From Flavobacteriales bacterium (GTDB taxonomy: Bacteria; Bacteroidota; Bacteroidia; Flavobacteriales_D; Sanyastnellaceae): a stretch of 49,283 nucleotides of DNA. The notes under the pieces are model-generated. The model did not search any database. It saw only the letters and a list, made by a program, of their open reading frames with translations, and was not told the origin of the DNA. The first letter of the stretch is position 1. Every line of letters begins with the position of its first letter. The stretch covers positions 1 to 49,283 of the forward strand of contig CANIBZ010000017.1 in assembly GCA_947466425.1 (NCBI GenBank). Reading direction: 5' to 3'. This document shows, in pieces, positions 1 through 7,427 of the stretch. The position numbers and the translations under genes were made by a program.

Positions 1-753
1 CAACAAACCTACCCCTCGCTAAAAGCTATACTCATAGTTGGGCATCAGGAAGATGGGACCTCATCGGCAATAAATGATATGAACACAATTGCAGGAGTAT
101 TTGAGCAGCACGGAATTCAAGTTTACAAATTCTATGATGCAAAAGCCAATTGGAGTGAAATTAAATCGATTTCTCAAAATTGCAATTTCTTGGTTTATTC
201 TGGACACGGTTCTAACTTGGGTGAAAATGGCGAAGCAGGTGGACTTTGCATCAATCCGAGAATTAGTACATCTCAACTTTTAAGTGAATTAAAATTGAAA
301 CCCAATTCCCTTATTATGTTTAAGTCGGTATGCCGAGGGGCAGGTTCCTCTGCAGGCGACGATGGAGACATTGGGCTATCAGAGGCTTTAAAACGGGTAA
401 CATCCTACTCGAACCCATTTTTTAAAATTGGAGCTTCGGCTTATTACGCCAACAATTACGGAAGTGGAGTTTCTGGCTTTTTAAAGAATTTTCTATCGAA
501 ACAAAACCTGCAGAATTGCTTTTCAATTAGTGCTCAAATGTGGACTGAAATCGAATGCGACAAACCCTTTTCAAAAGACTCATCTAAAAACATAGGTATT
601 GCTAGTTCAGAAGGTGGGGGTGTATCTACCGTAACCTCTTACCACAATGGAGTGAAAACCGTTGAACAAAGAGCAACTCCCAAGCAGTATGACATCGCAT
701 ACGTGGGATCTCCAAGTTTTAATATTGGATTAATGTTAGGGTCTAGCAAATAA
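1..753 (+). CDS. Caspase-like (peptidase C14-type fold) protein, 5' end outside window
   Basis: The reading frame is open from base 1, so this is the C-terminal 250 residues of a longer protein. The visible part begins with a beta-strand ending in VGHQEDGTSSA and then shows the two hallmarks of the caspase fold: a histidine in YSGHGSN (visible residue 69) and a cysteine in FKSVCRGAG (visible residue 111), each after a hydrophobic strand. Family knowledge: such His/Cys dyads occur in bacterial metacaspase-like and CHAT-like proteases used in signalling, defence or surface processing. The last 80 residues do not resemble a known domain to me. It converges on the next gene with 24 bp between stop codons. 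Substrate and regulation cannot be told because the N-terminus and upstream neighbours are missing. Confidence 0.7.
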   Translation, partial: QQTYPSLKAILIVGHQEDGTSSAINDMNTIAGVFEQHGIQVYKFYDAKANWSEIKSISQNCNFLVYSGHGSNLGENGEAGGLCINPRISTSQLLSELKLKPNSLIMFKSVCRGAGSSAGDDGDIGLSEALKRVTSYSNPFFKIGASAYYANNYGSGVSGFLKNFLSKQNLQNCFSISAQMWTEIECDKPFSKDSSKNIGIASSEGGGVSTVTSYHNGVKTVEQRATPKQYDIAYVGSPSFNIGLMLGSSK

Positions 754-777
754 CTCGTCTCCCGTAAAAACAGGGGA

Positions 778-1908
778 TTACATTTTTACAAACTGAAAAG
801 TAGAACTTCCCTCTTGGGTTGCGATACGCACAAAGTACACTCCGCTTTTCAGATTGCTTGTATCGAGAGTATTGTTCTCAAGCACATCAATGTTGAACTG
901 TTTTCCTTCCACAGAAAACAGACTGCAATTTGCAGCCGTTAGCTTTTGAGAAAACCCTTGAATCGCTATTTTATCGGTTGTTGGATTTGGGTAAATCGAA
1001 ATCTCTTCGGCATTCAAATCGGCAACTGAGTTTGCTTGAATTCTTCCGTTAATGTCGTATTGAAGGAAGAACTGCCATATTTTTTTCGAAGCATTGAAGT
1101 CGTTGTTAGTTACACCGACTGTAAATATTGAACCTGGCCACGTATGTCCGCCGTCAATGATTTTGTAGTGTTCAACATCGACACCATTTGCTCCTCCATC
1201 GTAGAAGTAATGAACGGCAGTGCATCCGTCTGTTAGATTCGTATTTGGCACGTCGGTAACTACCGGTGTTGCATTGCAATTGTTGAAGTTTATCCAATAA
1301 GATAAAACGTTTGGAATGGCTTCCATAAAAGTTCCTCCATTATACGGAACCGTTAAATCTGCGGTGCCGTGAATTTCCATAACTGGAGTTGGATGCACGG
1401 CATTGCAGGTTTGATCTTGACCTACATTCATGGATCCTGTAACAGAAGCAATGGCTGCAATACGATTGCTCAATGAGCAAGCAAGGGTGTAACTCATGAA
1501 ACCGCCGTTTGACATACCGGTGCTGTACACACGATCTAAATTTACGGAGTAAGTTGCGGCTACCTCATCTATTAACGCGCTTGTAAAACCAATGTCGTCC
1601 ACTGTTCCACCCCATCCAGAATTCCAATAAGTAGTTCCTGTTGCATCTAGTGTTCCCATTGGAACCACGATTAGAAAACCGGCTGTGTCGGCTATTGCAC
1701 GAAAATCACCGTAATAAAATTGTTCAAACGCAGTGCTGGTATATCCATGAAAATTCAATACCACTGGTGCTGGTGTACCCGGTGTATAGCTTGCTGGAAC
1801 ATACAGCGTATAGCTGCGTGTTATTCCATCATGAATCATTGTTTCGTTAATGGTTTGCTGTCCGAAAGAAGCAAATGGTAATAAAAGGAAAAGGGCTAAA
1901 TATCTCAT
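778..1908 (-). CDS. Secreted PHB depolymerase / feruloyl-esterase-type alpha/beta hydrolase with T9SS sorting tail
   Basis: 376 residues. Residues 1-17 are a signal peptide (hydrophobic core, then FASFGQ). Residues 20-290 form an alpha/beta hydrolase of the Esterase_PHB / LpqC type: oxyanion strand NFHGYTST (52-59), nucleophile elbow GMSNGGF with Ser133, acid Asp184 in GTADLTVPY, and the catalytic histidine in DGGHTWPG. From about residue 305 there is a typical type A T9SS sorting domain (IYPNPTTDKIAI to a terminal FQFVKM), so the enzyme should be exported across the outer membrane and attached or released. Family members cleave ester bonds in polyhydroxyalkanoates, acetylated or feruloylated polysaccharides; the true substrate is not evident. 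It stands alone, converging with the caspase-like gene and diverging from hipB. Confidence 0.85.
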   Translation of the reverse strand: MRYLALFLLLPFASFGQQTINETMIHDGITRSYTLYVPASYTPGTPAPVVLNFHGYTSTAFEQFYYGDFRAIADTAGFLIVVPMGTLDATGTTYWNSGWGGTVDDIGFTSALIDEVAATYSVNLDRVYSTGMSNGGFMSYTLACSLSNRIAAIASVTGSMNVGQDQTCNAVHPTPVMEIHGTADLTVPYNGGTFMEAIPNVLSYWINFNNCNATPVVTDVPNTNLTDGCTAVHYFYDGGANGVDVEHYKIIDGGHTWPGSIFTVGVTNNDFNASKKIWQFFLQYDINGRIQANSVADLNAEEISIYPNPTTDKIAIQGFSQKLTAANCSLFSVEGKQFNIDVLENNTLDTSNLKSGVYFVRIATQEGSSTFQFVKM

Positions 1909-1978
1909 GCCTAAATGTAATAAGAATTTGATTGGAGTTTGTTAAACAGCGTCTTCTACACCCTGACGAATTAAAAAC

Positions 1979-1992
1979 CATACTAAAATGTG
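1979..1992. promoter_or_regulatory. Putative HipB operator 1 (imperfect palindrome)
   Basis: CATACTAAAATGTG. The right half AATGTG is identical to the right half of operator 2 and the left half is degenerate. Its centre is exactly 61 bp from the centre of operator 2. Operator function is inferred from position and repetition. Confidence 0.5.
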
Positions 1993-2039
1993 GATTCTCT
2001 TGTTTTCACCGCTCAAATTCACAACATCAACCCGAATAT

Positions 2040-2053
2040 CACATTAAAATGTG
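2040..2053. promoter_or_regulatory. Putative HipB operator 2 (perfect palindrome)
   Basis: CACATTAAAATGTG is a perfect inverted repeat CACATT-AA-AATGTG. It ends 6 bp before the TTG element of the hipB promoter. The HTH protein encoded just downstream is the obvious candidate binder. Confidence 0.7.
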
Positions 2054-2059
2054 TTTATC

Positions 2060-2090
2060 TTGTTTGTTTCAATTGAAATTCATACTTTTG
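2060..2090 (+). promoter_or_regulatory. hipBST promoter, Bacteroidota type
   Basis: TTG at 2060-2062, a 20-bp spacer and TACTTTTG at 2083-2090 match the Bacteroidota consensus (-33 TTG, -7 TAnnTTTG). Transcription should begin around 2096-2098, only about 12 nt before the hipB start codon, so the mRNA would be nearly leaderless. Operators 2 and 3 flank this promoter. Confidence 0.7.
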
Positions 2091-2100
2091 ACTTTCAAAT

Positions 2101-2114
2101 CACATTATAATGTT
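2101..2114. promoter_or_regulatory. Putative HipB operator 3, overlapping the hipB start codon
   Basis: CACATTATAATGTT matches operator 2 except for one central base and the final base. It begins 61 bp after operator 2 and contains the hipB ATG (2110-2112). Occupancy would cover the predicted transcription start. Confidence 0.65.
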
Positions 2115-2319
2115 AGTATCAAACCTCGGTGAAGCCATAAAAATCAGGCGTAAGGAATTGGGAATAACCCAACCTCATCTCGCTGATTTAGCTCAAATAA
2201 GCATAAACACATTGTACAAATTGGAAAACGGAATGGGAAATCCGTCGATAGATGTGCTGAATAAATTGGCCGATGTACTGGGAATGGAGCTGACCCTTCA
2301 AGTAAAAAAGAAACCTTAA
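2110..2319 (+). CDS. hipB: HipB-type HTH antitoxin/repressor of a HipBST module
   Basis: 69 residues and essentially only an XRE/Cro helix-turn-helix domain (residues 6-62): GEAIKIRRKELGITQ, LADLAQIS and TLYKLENG are the usual helices. In the HipBST systems described from enteropathogenic E. coli, HipB binds DNA and autorepresses the operon together with HipS and HipT. It is the first gene of the operon, 4 bp upstream of hipS. The start codon lies inside an operator-like palindrome, pointing to autoregulation. Assignment as HipB and not a generic XRE protein rests on the neighbours. Confidence 0.88.
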   Translation: MLVSNLGEAIKIRRKELGITQPHLADLAQISINTLYKLENGMGNPSIDVLNKLADVLGMELTLQVKKKP

Positions 2320-2323
2320 TTGA

Positions 2324-2653
2324 ATGCGCACATTAGAAATATACCGCTCAGGAATTTTGGCTGGATTGCTCATTGAAGAAAATCGCAAACACTATGTTTT
2401 CAGATATGAAGACCAGTATTTTTTAGATGAAAACAAACCTGCTGTCAGCTTAACACTGCCCAAATCACAAAAGGAATACACCAGTGAATTCTTGTTTCCC
2501 TTTTTCTTCAACATGCTCAGTGAGGGCGTAAATAGAAAACTACAAAGCTTACAGTTGAGGATAGACGAAAACGATAATTTCGGCCTACTCGCAGCTACGG
2601 CTCAATACGATACCATTGGTGCTGTTACCGTAAAACCTATTGCTACAAAATGA
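2324..2653 (+). CDS. hipS: HipS-like antitoxin (HipA N-terminal subdomain 1 as a separate protein)
   Basis: 109 residues resembling only the N-terminal 'couple_hipA' subdomain of HipA: ILAGLLIEENRKHYVFRYE, then AVSLTLPKSQKEYTS and LFPFFFNMLSEG. In full-length HipA this piece is fused to the kinase. In HipBST it is a separate protein of about 100 residues that acts as the antitoxin, which fits here. It overlaps hipT by ATGA (2650-2653), so the two are translationally coupled. Oddity: the enteropathogenic E. coli HipS is reported to plug the HipT pocket with a tryptophan (W65), but this protein has no tryptophan at all; the aromatic run FPFFF at 58-62 lies near the equivalent place. Confidence 0.87.
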   Translation: MRTLEIYRSGILAGLLIEENRKHYVFRYEDQYFLDENKPAVSLTLPKSQKEYTSEFLFPFFFNMLSEGVNRKLQSLQLRIDENDNFGLLAATAQYDTIGAVTVKPIATK

Positions 2654-3654
2654 ACATTCACGAACTAAAATATTGTCCAGGAACTTTATCGGAAGATTTT
2701 TCTTCCTATAGTCCTGGATGTCTTCGCAATCTCTTCAATGGAAAAAAAGTAAGTCATGTTTTGCCTTACGATCAGCCGCAGCAAAACGAAGATGTAGCCG
2801 AGCAATTTATGGAAAATCGCAAGCGCATTTCAATCTCGGGGGTACAAGAAAAATTGAGTTTTGTGTTAGAGAAGAATGTGCTGCGTTTAACTCACGAAGG
2901 AGAACAGGGGACTTATATCTTGAAGCCCATTCCTCGAGATCTAAAAAAAGTCGATCAGGTTCCTGCTAATGAACATCTGACAATGCAGATTGCCAAGCAA
3001 GTGTTTGGAATTAATACAGCTGAAAACGCAATGATCTTTTTTAAGAACGGCACTCCTGCTTACATTACTAAACGTTTTGATGTAAAAGACGACGGCAGTA
3101 AATGGGGGAAGGAGGATTTCGCAACATTGGCCGGAAGAACGAATGACAATGCTGGGCCTAATTTCAAATATGAATTTAGTTACGAGGAAGCTGGGCTGCT
3201 GATTCAAAAACACGTTTCCGCTTGGCGCGTTGAAATTGAAAAATATTTCTCCGTTGTGTTGTTCAACTTTTTGTTTTCGAATGGCGATGCACATTTGAAA
3301 AACTTCTCGTTACTGGAATCTTCTATGGGCGACTATCTCCTGAGTCCAATTTACGATTTACTGAATACTAAGATGCATGTTGACGATTCTGATTTTGCAC
3401 TCGACCATGGGCTATTTGCTGACAATTTCAAAAGCGAGGAATACAAGAAAAACAATCATCCATGCAAAGCCGATTTCACTGAATTCGCAAAACGTATTGG
3501 TGTTTCTGCAAATAGAGTTGAAAAAATCATGCTCCCCTATTCAGAGAAACATCAACTAATTGAGACATTAATTGGTCGTTCTTTTTTATCAGAAGCAAAC
3601 AAGAGAGGATACCTGATGATGTACCAGAAGAAGAGAAATTATTTGATTCGGTAG
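2650..3654 (+). CDS. hipT: HipT-like serine/threonine kinase toxin
   Basis: 334 residues, matching the short HipT toxins (about 335) and lacking the HipA N-terminal subdomain, which is encoded by the preceding gene. Seen: a Gly-rich loop with the sequence SISGVQEKLS (Ser61-Ile62-Ser63 is the S-x-S autophosphorylation motif of HipT); the ATP-binding lysine in YILKP (Lys92); the catalytic loop NGDAHLKNF with Asp213 and Asn218; and the metal-binding SPIYDL with Asp236. Asp213 and Asp236 lie three residues from Asp210 and Asp233 of the E. coli HipT. Known HipT phosphorylates tryptophanyl-tRNA synthetase; the target here is an inference. It is translationally coupled to hipS. Confidence 0.9.
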   Translation: MNIHELKYCPGTLSEDFSSYSPGCLRNLFNGKKVSHVLPYDQPQQNEDVAEQFMENRKRISISGVQEKLSFVLEKNVLRLTHEGEQGTYILKPIPRDLKKVDQVPANEHLTMQIAKQVFGINTAENAMIFFKNGTPAYITKRFDVKDDGSKWGKEDFATLAGRTNDNAGPNFKYEFSYEEAGLLIQKHVSAWRVEIEKYFSVVLFNFLFSNGDAHLKNFSLLESSMGDYLLSPIYDLLNTKMHVDDSDFALDHGLFADNFKSEEYKKNNHPCKADFTEFAKRIGVSANRVEKIMLPYSEKHQLIETLIGRSFLSEANKRGYLMMYQKKRNYLIR

Positions 3655-3695
3655 AGACTCTTTCTTATTAATATTTGATTCAATATTTTGAAACT

Positions 3696-4280
3696 ATGAC
3701 ACCCAAACAAATCGAACGCATTCAAAATAAGATTGTAAAAATAAAACGGGCACTTGCAGCAGACAAAAGACGCTGGGGAGGTTATTACGACGACAGCAGA
3801 GGCCTAAGATATTTAGCACCTGAGCAGTACATCAAGATAAGAGACTACAAGGGTGCTTTGAGATATTTCAATTGGTTTAACAAAACTTTCGATGATGACA
3901 TGGGCTTTCCGTTCTTTTTATTCGAATGGTCCATTACTCTCTTCAAAAATGGCAAACTCAAAGAAGCGGAGAAGAAATTGTTTCAGGCCATTTTGCGAAG
4001 TGACACCTTAATAGATAATTTTCTAGAAAAAGATTATTCTTCATTGGCCATGAATGAAACTAATTCATTGGAAATTGTAGCACTCTTGAATAATCAGATT
4101 TATAATTTTAGCGATGTTGAGTTCAACGACCTTTCGGAGTGGCTTTCAAATTTTATAGCTAGCGATTTTTTCCTCGGGCATTTCTCGGAATTCCTTGTCA
4201 TTGCACGAAAACTAAAAACCGAACCAGTCGGCGAGGTGCGTTCTGAATTAGTGGAAATGCGCTCTGCTTTTTTTAAATGA
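3696..4280 (+). CDS. Conserved hypothetical protein with TPR-like helices
   Basis: 194 residues from the ATG at 3696; an in-frame TTG lies 21 bp upstream and is less likely. No signal peptide or membrane segment. The N-terminus (MTPKQIERIQNKIVKIKRAL, then WGGYYDDSRGLRYL) resembles a hypothetical family I recall from many Bacteroidota. Residues 45-105 have a tetratricopeptide-like helix pair (YKGALRYFNWFNKTF, LFEWSITLFKNGKLKEAEKKLFQAIL). The gene starts 41 bp after hipT on the same strand with no evident terminator between, so it may be the fourth gene of that operon, then converges with hipA. A role as target, chaperone or mere passenger cannot be decided. Confidence 0.75.
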   Translation: MTPKQIERIQNKIVKIKRALAADKRRWGGYYDDSRGLRYLAPEQYIKIRDYKGALRYFNWFNKTFDDDMGFPFFLFEWSITLFKNGKLKEAEKKLFQAILRSDTLIDNFLEKDYSSLAMNETNSLEIVALLNNQIYNFSDVEFNDLSEWLSNFIASDFFLGHFSEFLVIARKLKTEPVGEVRSELVEMRSAFFK

Positions 4281-4339
4281 TTACAATTGAGTATCATTTC
4301 AACATACATTTAAGATTCGGCAAAATGAAAAAAGTCGTT

Positions 4340-5590
4340 TTAAAATTTAAATGCAGAACTCATCAGCGTAATTTCAGCTTTTGAAATTCCAATTTTTACA
4401 GCCTCGGTTTTCCAATTTTTCACAACGCTTTTGATTTCCGCTATAATAGCATCCATCTCCTTTTCTTTTAGCTGAAAGTATTCTCCAACGCTTATCGCCA
4501 AATCGAAATCTAAGGCATTATTGTTTGAGTCAATATTTAATGATAATCCATCTTTATCAATTGACGGATTGATATCATAAGCAGGAGATAATCGCCAGCC
4601 CGATTTATTTAGAATAAAACCATGGTTTCTTAAATGATCGTCGGTGTTGGAAATTGCGATATTAAAAACCATTCGTCTCCACAACTGGTGTAATTCCTTT
4701 TTGTTGTTTGATTCATTAAACTGTATGAACTCTGCAATATCTAAATAGCTCGGAGGATTCTCTTTAATCGTGTCTTCATTATTGCCGGTCATTGTCATGG
4801 CAGAAGCAAAGTGAATCCTCTTATCTTTTATACGGTCAAATCGTTTTGTAAAAAACGTAAAATACTTGCCCGAGATTTTTTCAATTTTACACTCAGCCAT
4901 TTCAACACCCGCCGCAGTAGCCAGCCTATAGGCCAGAAACTCCCATGCAGCTTTATCAATAGTATCTTCTTTAGATGGAAATTTAGCTATCCACAAATTT
5001 CCTTTTTCATCGATAATATTTGCTTTCGGTCTTGCGCCACCTAAGGAAGAGCCTGGAGCCAATAAGATACTCAACCATTTTCGCACCTCCTTATTATCCT
5101 TATCCGATTCAATTATCGAGATGCCATGTTGTAATTCTCTTATGGAAGACCACGGTGGAGTTGGCCTAGCCTTATCATTATTTAAAAAGGGTTCTTTTTC
5201 GTGCAACTTAAACCGAAGACCTCCCATTCTACTTTCGTCATTTACACCCAATAAGAAATCAAGATCGTGAAGATTTCTTGCACCCCTTTTTTCGTCCTTG
5301 GCAGCTTGAGCCTCTCTTCTTTTCATTAAGGTGCGTCCCCAAGTATCGGGCATCGAATCATTAAAAACACCAAAATTGAATTTCCCTTTTGGAAATTGTT
5401 GTCCTTTATTCCAAGTGATATCCGGATCCAATAAAAATTGCTTTTCTGTCACCAACCATTTTTCATCGTGACTAAAACTAAATATCTTTCTACCCTTAGC
5501 TTGATGGGCTGCTAAAGTTCCTATTAACTTCGGCCCGCCTAAATGCAACCAGTCTCCGTAAACCAGAATATCTATTTTACTTGTTGCCAT
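4340..5590 (-). CDS. hipA: HipA-family serine/threonine kinase toxin (full length)
   Basis: 416 residues, full-length HipA: an N-terminal subdomain (residues 5-130, including FGVFNDSMPDTWG) fused to the kinase. Kinase marks: Gly-rich loop GSSLGGARPKA (180-190) without the S-x-S motif of the neighbouring HipT, ATP lysine Lys203 in WIAKFPS, catalytic loop SNTDDHLRNHGF with Asp317 and Asn322, and metal-binding Asp339 in SPAYDINP. Family knowledge: HipA phosphorylates aminoacyl-tRNA synthetases (GltX in E. coli) and triggers the stringent response. It is separated from the upstream hipB by a single base, and the order hipB-hipA is standard. It converges with the TPR-like gene, 59 bp away. Confidence 0.92.
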   Translation of the reverse strand: MATSKIDILVYGDWLHLGGPKLIGTLAAHQAKGRKIFSFSHDEKWLVTEKQFLLDPDITWNKGQQFPKGKFNFGVFNDSMPDTWGRTLMKRREAQAAKDEKRGARNLHDLDFLLGVNDESRMGGLRFKLHEKEPFLNNDKARPTPPWSSIRELQHGISIIESDKDNKEVRKWLSILLAPGSSLGGARPKANIIDEKGNLWIAKFPSKEDTIDKAAWEFLAYRLATAAGVEMAECKIEKISGKYFTFFTKRFDRIKDKRIHFASAMTMTGNNEDTIKENPPSYLDIAEFIQFNESNNKKELHQLWRRMVFNIAISNTDDHLRNHGFILNKSGWRLSPAYDINPSIDKDGLSLNIDSNNNALDFDLAISVGEYFQLKEKEMDAIIAEIKSVVKNWKTEAVKIGISKAEITLMSSAFKF

Positions 5591-5591
5591 T

Positions 5592-5888
5592 TTATTTCCC
5601 TCCTAAAAGTTCTAAATCTTGGATATCTCTTCCCTGCTTGTCTTCTGCAGCCAATTTCAAAAAATCATCTTGCAAACCAAATACGCGCAGCACATTAAAA
5701 TAAGCGCCCATTGAAACGCGAGGGTTCCCCTTTTCAATTTGATAAAGTGTGGTTCTATCTATTCCAGCGCGTTCAGAAACTTCGATAGTTGTGAGCTTCC
5801 TTCTTTTACGAGCCAATTTAATATTCTCCCCTAAAACACCCAGTATTTTAAGATGCTTTGGAAAAAGCGTTTGTTTTTTCGACTTCAT
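5592..5888 (-). CDS. hipB: HipB-type XRE antitoxin
   Basis: 98 residues from the ATG at 5888. The frame stays open farther upstream to 6047, but that part would overlap the end of the FISUMP gene and the operator/promoter and reads as a hydrophobic, cysteine-rich non-protein, so I reject it. XRE helix-turn-helix at about residues 18-72 (GENIKLARKRRKLT, VSERAGIDRTTLYQIEKGN, GAYFNVLRVFGL), with a C-terminal tail (QDLELLGGK) of the kind that neutralises HipA. It precedes hipA by one base. An inverted repeat around its -7 box indicates autorepression. Confidence 0.88.
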   Translation of the reverse strand: MKSKKQTLFPKHLKILGVLGENIKLARKRRKLTTIEVSERAGIDRTTLYQIEKGNPRVSMGAYFNVLRVFGLQDDFLKLAAEDKQGRDIQDLELLGGK

Positions 5889-5902
5889 AAAACGTTGATT
5901 AA

Positions 5903-5931
5903 TATCCACAAAAATAAAACAAACGTGGATA
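5903..5931. promoter_or_regulatory. hipBA operator: TATCC-N19-GGATA flanking the -7 box
   Basis: TATCCAC at 5903-5909 and GTGGATA at 5925-5931 are perfect 7-bp inverted arms. TATCC and GGATA are the half-sites of the E. coli HipB operator (TATCC-N8-GGATA), here with 19 bp between them, that is 11 bp or one helical turn more. Confidence 0.65.
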
Positions 5932-5939
5932 ATACGCAA
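5909..5939 (-). promoter_or_regulatory. hipBA promoter, Bacteroidota type
   Basis: On the minus strand TTG (5939-5937), a 20-bp spacer and TATTTTTG (5916-5909) match the TTG/TAnnTTTG consensus with the same spacing as the hipBST promoter. The -7 box lies between the arms of the operator. The start codon is 20 nt downstream, at 5888. Confidence 0.65.
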
Positions 5940-5964
5940 CAAAATTACACAACAGAAAAGCAAC

Positions 5965-7317
5965 TTACTCCTTAACACATCGCAAAAACAATCCATCGTT
6001 GTAATAGCCCTCTTCTTCTGTATTGTCTTCAATGAGCATTCTTCCAATATAATCCACAGCTAACCCTATCTTTTTCCCGTCTTTCGTCCACCAATACGAT
6101 TCCGGAAGCATCCAATTTCCGCGTCTATATCCGCGCATATCAGCGGTATTTAGCACATCCTTTTCAGTATCCTTTAACTTTTCAAAAGCGCCTTCCGATC
6201 CGCCATATTTGTTGAAGAGAATATTCCAATCATCGAAGGTTGCGATTCGGTACCCTGCTGGAGCCAAGCCTCTCGGATCTGTCATAGCGAAGTAATTGTA
6301 CAATACATCCTTTGTGAGGTTATCTCTTAGATCTTCGCAGTAGCACCAGGCGGGAGTTCCGTCTTCTAAGGCCTTAATCCATGCGCTGCTGCTCTGTGCT
6401 TGTTCAATTAAATCTCCGTTGTTGAATTTTTTGACATTCAAATTTTCACTCATCCAAACTTGCTTACCCACTTTTACCGGAACAGGTGTTTGGTTCGCTG
6501 TGCGCTCGGCATAAGTTTCATAGTTAAATGCTCTCCTCGCCTCCTGAACTTCCACGCCGTTCAGCGATTTCATTCTACTTGTCCAGTTGCCCCATGAATC
6601 ATAAACATACGTGAACTCTTGTGTCTGACTTTTTTCACTATTGAATAAACGAATAACATCGCCCTTTTCATTTAGATCTCCGATCCAAATATCTCCATTT
6701 AACATATCATGAATGTTCATTTTTCCGGCTGACCTTTCATACTTCTCCCAGAACACCACCTCATCATTCTTTTTTCTTTTTTCTTCAATGAGCTCATCGT
6801 GTTCATTGTAAAATTTGAAGGTCTTTGATTCTACCGCGCCGTTTGTGTCTTCCATTCGTGTGATTGTCACATTTCCTAATGAATCGTACTTGTAATATTC
6901 TGTCCCCAATAGTTTATTGGTGTAAGGACTTGATACTTGGGCTTTGTGAATAAATCCATTTTTATCCAATTCGAAATCAAACTTTTGATATTTGCTTTGA
7001 TCGTATTCTCTTTGGCAGCTTGTCTGTTTTCCGTTGAAATCAAAATCAATGGTTTCTTCGAATATCTCAAATTTCGAAAAACCATTTTGATCGTTCGTCA
7101 ATCGAAGTATTTCCTCTTTGAAAAAGGTTACCGGTCCTTTCAACCCTCGCTTTTCCACATCGGTTTTCTTCACAGGAAGAATTACGTGATCGGTGGTCCA
7201 TTCCTCGAACATCACCATTGTTCCAAGGTTATAGACAACTGTTTCCTCTGACTTTGTTTGTCCGAAGGAAACGACATTAATAAAACAAGCGAAGGCGACT
7301 AGAAAAAATTTATTCAT
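5965..7317 (-). CDS. Secreted protein with C-terminal FISUMP (Fibrobacter succinogenes major paralogous) domain
   Basis: 450 residues with a signal peptide (residues 1-19, ending VVSFGQ). Residues 30-270 contain short YD/RHS-like text (YKYDSLGNVTITRMED, YDSWGNWTSRMK), the pattern seen in secreted Bacteroidota proteins of unknown function. Residues 280-450 match the FISUMP domain: VGKQVWMSENLNVKKFNNGD, DPRGLAPAGYRIATFDDW, then a terminal GLFLRCVKE. FISUMP proteins are exported and thought to be envelope-associated; no enzymatic activity is established. It lies upstream of hipB on the same strand with its own short intergenic region on both sides. No T9SS tail is visible, so it may stay periplasmic or be a surface protein exported another way. 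Confidence 0.8.
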   Translation of the reverse strand: MNKFFLVAFACFINVVSFGQTKSEETVVYNLGTMVMFEEWTTDHVILPVKKTDVEKRGLKGPVTFFKEEILRLTNDQNGFSKFEIFEETIDFDFNGKQTSCQREYDQSKYQKFDFELDKNGFIHKAQVSSPYTNKLLGTEYYKYDSLGNVTITRMEDTNGAVESKTFKFYNEHDELIEEKRKKNDEVVFWEKYERSAGKMNIHDMLNGDIWIGDLNEKGDVIRLFNSEKSQTQEFTYVYDSWGNWTSRMKSLNGVEVQEARRAFNYETYAERTANQTPVPVKVGKQVWMSENLNVKKFNNGDLIEQAQSSSAWIKALEDGTPAWCYCEDLRDNLTKDVLYNYFAMTDPRGLAPAGYRIATFDDWNILFNKYGGSEGAFEKLKDTEKDVLNTADMRGYRRGNWMLPESYWWTKDGKKIGLAVDYIGRMLIEDNTEEEGYYNDGLFLRCVKE

Positions 7318-7427
7318 GGTGTTGGGGTTTGAATGGTAACGGAGGGAGAGGGGGAATAGTGTGAGGAGAAACCTTAAACTGAAAAGCCTAATTTCTTTGA
7401 CTTATGGGCTTCAAATGAAGTTACTTT

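Noticed and set aside
753-778. Terminator between the caspase-like and esterase genes
   Set aside because: A CTCC/GGGG pairing is present but short and imperfect, without a clear T-run on either strand.
5592-6047. N-terminally longer HipB (start at 6047)
   Set aside because: It would run through the promoter and operator and overlap the end of the FISUMP gene; the extra residues are not protein-like and the helix-turn-helix begins after the ATG at 5888.
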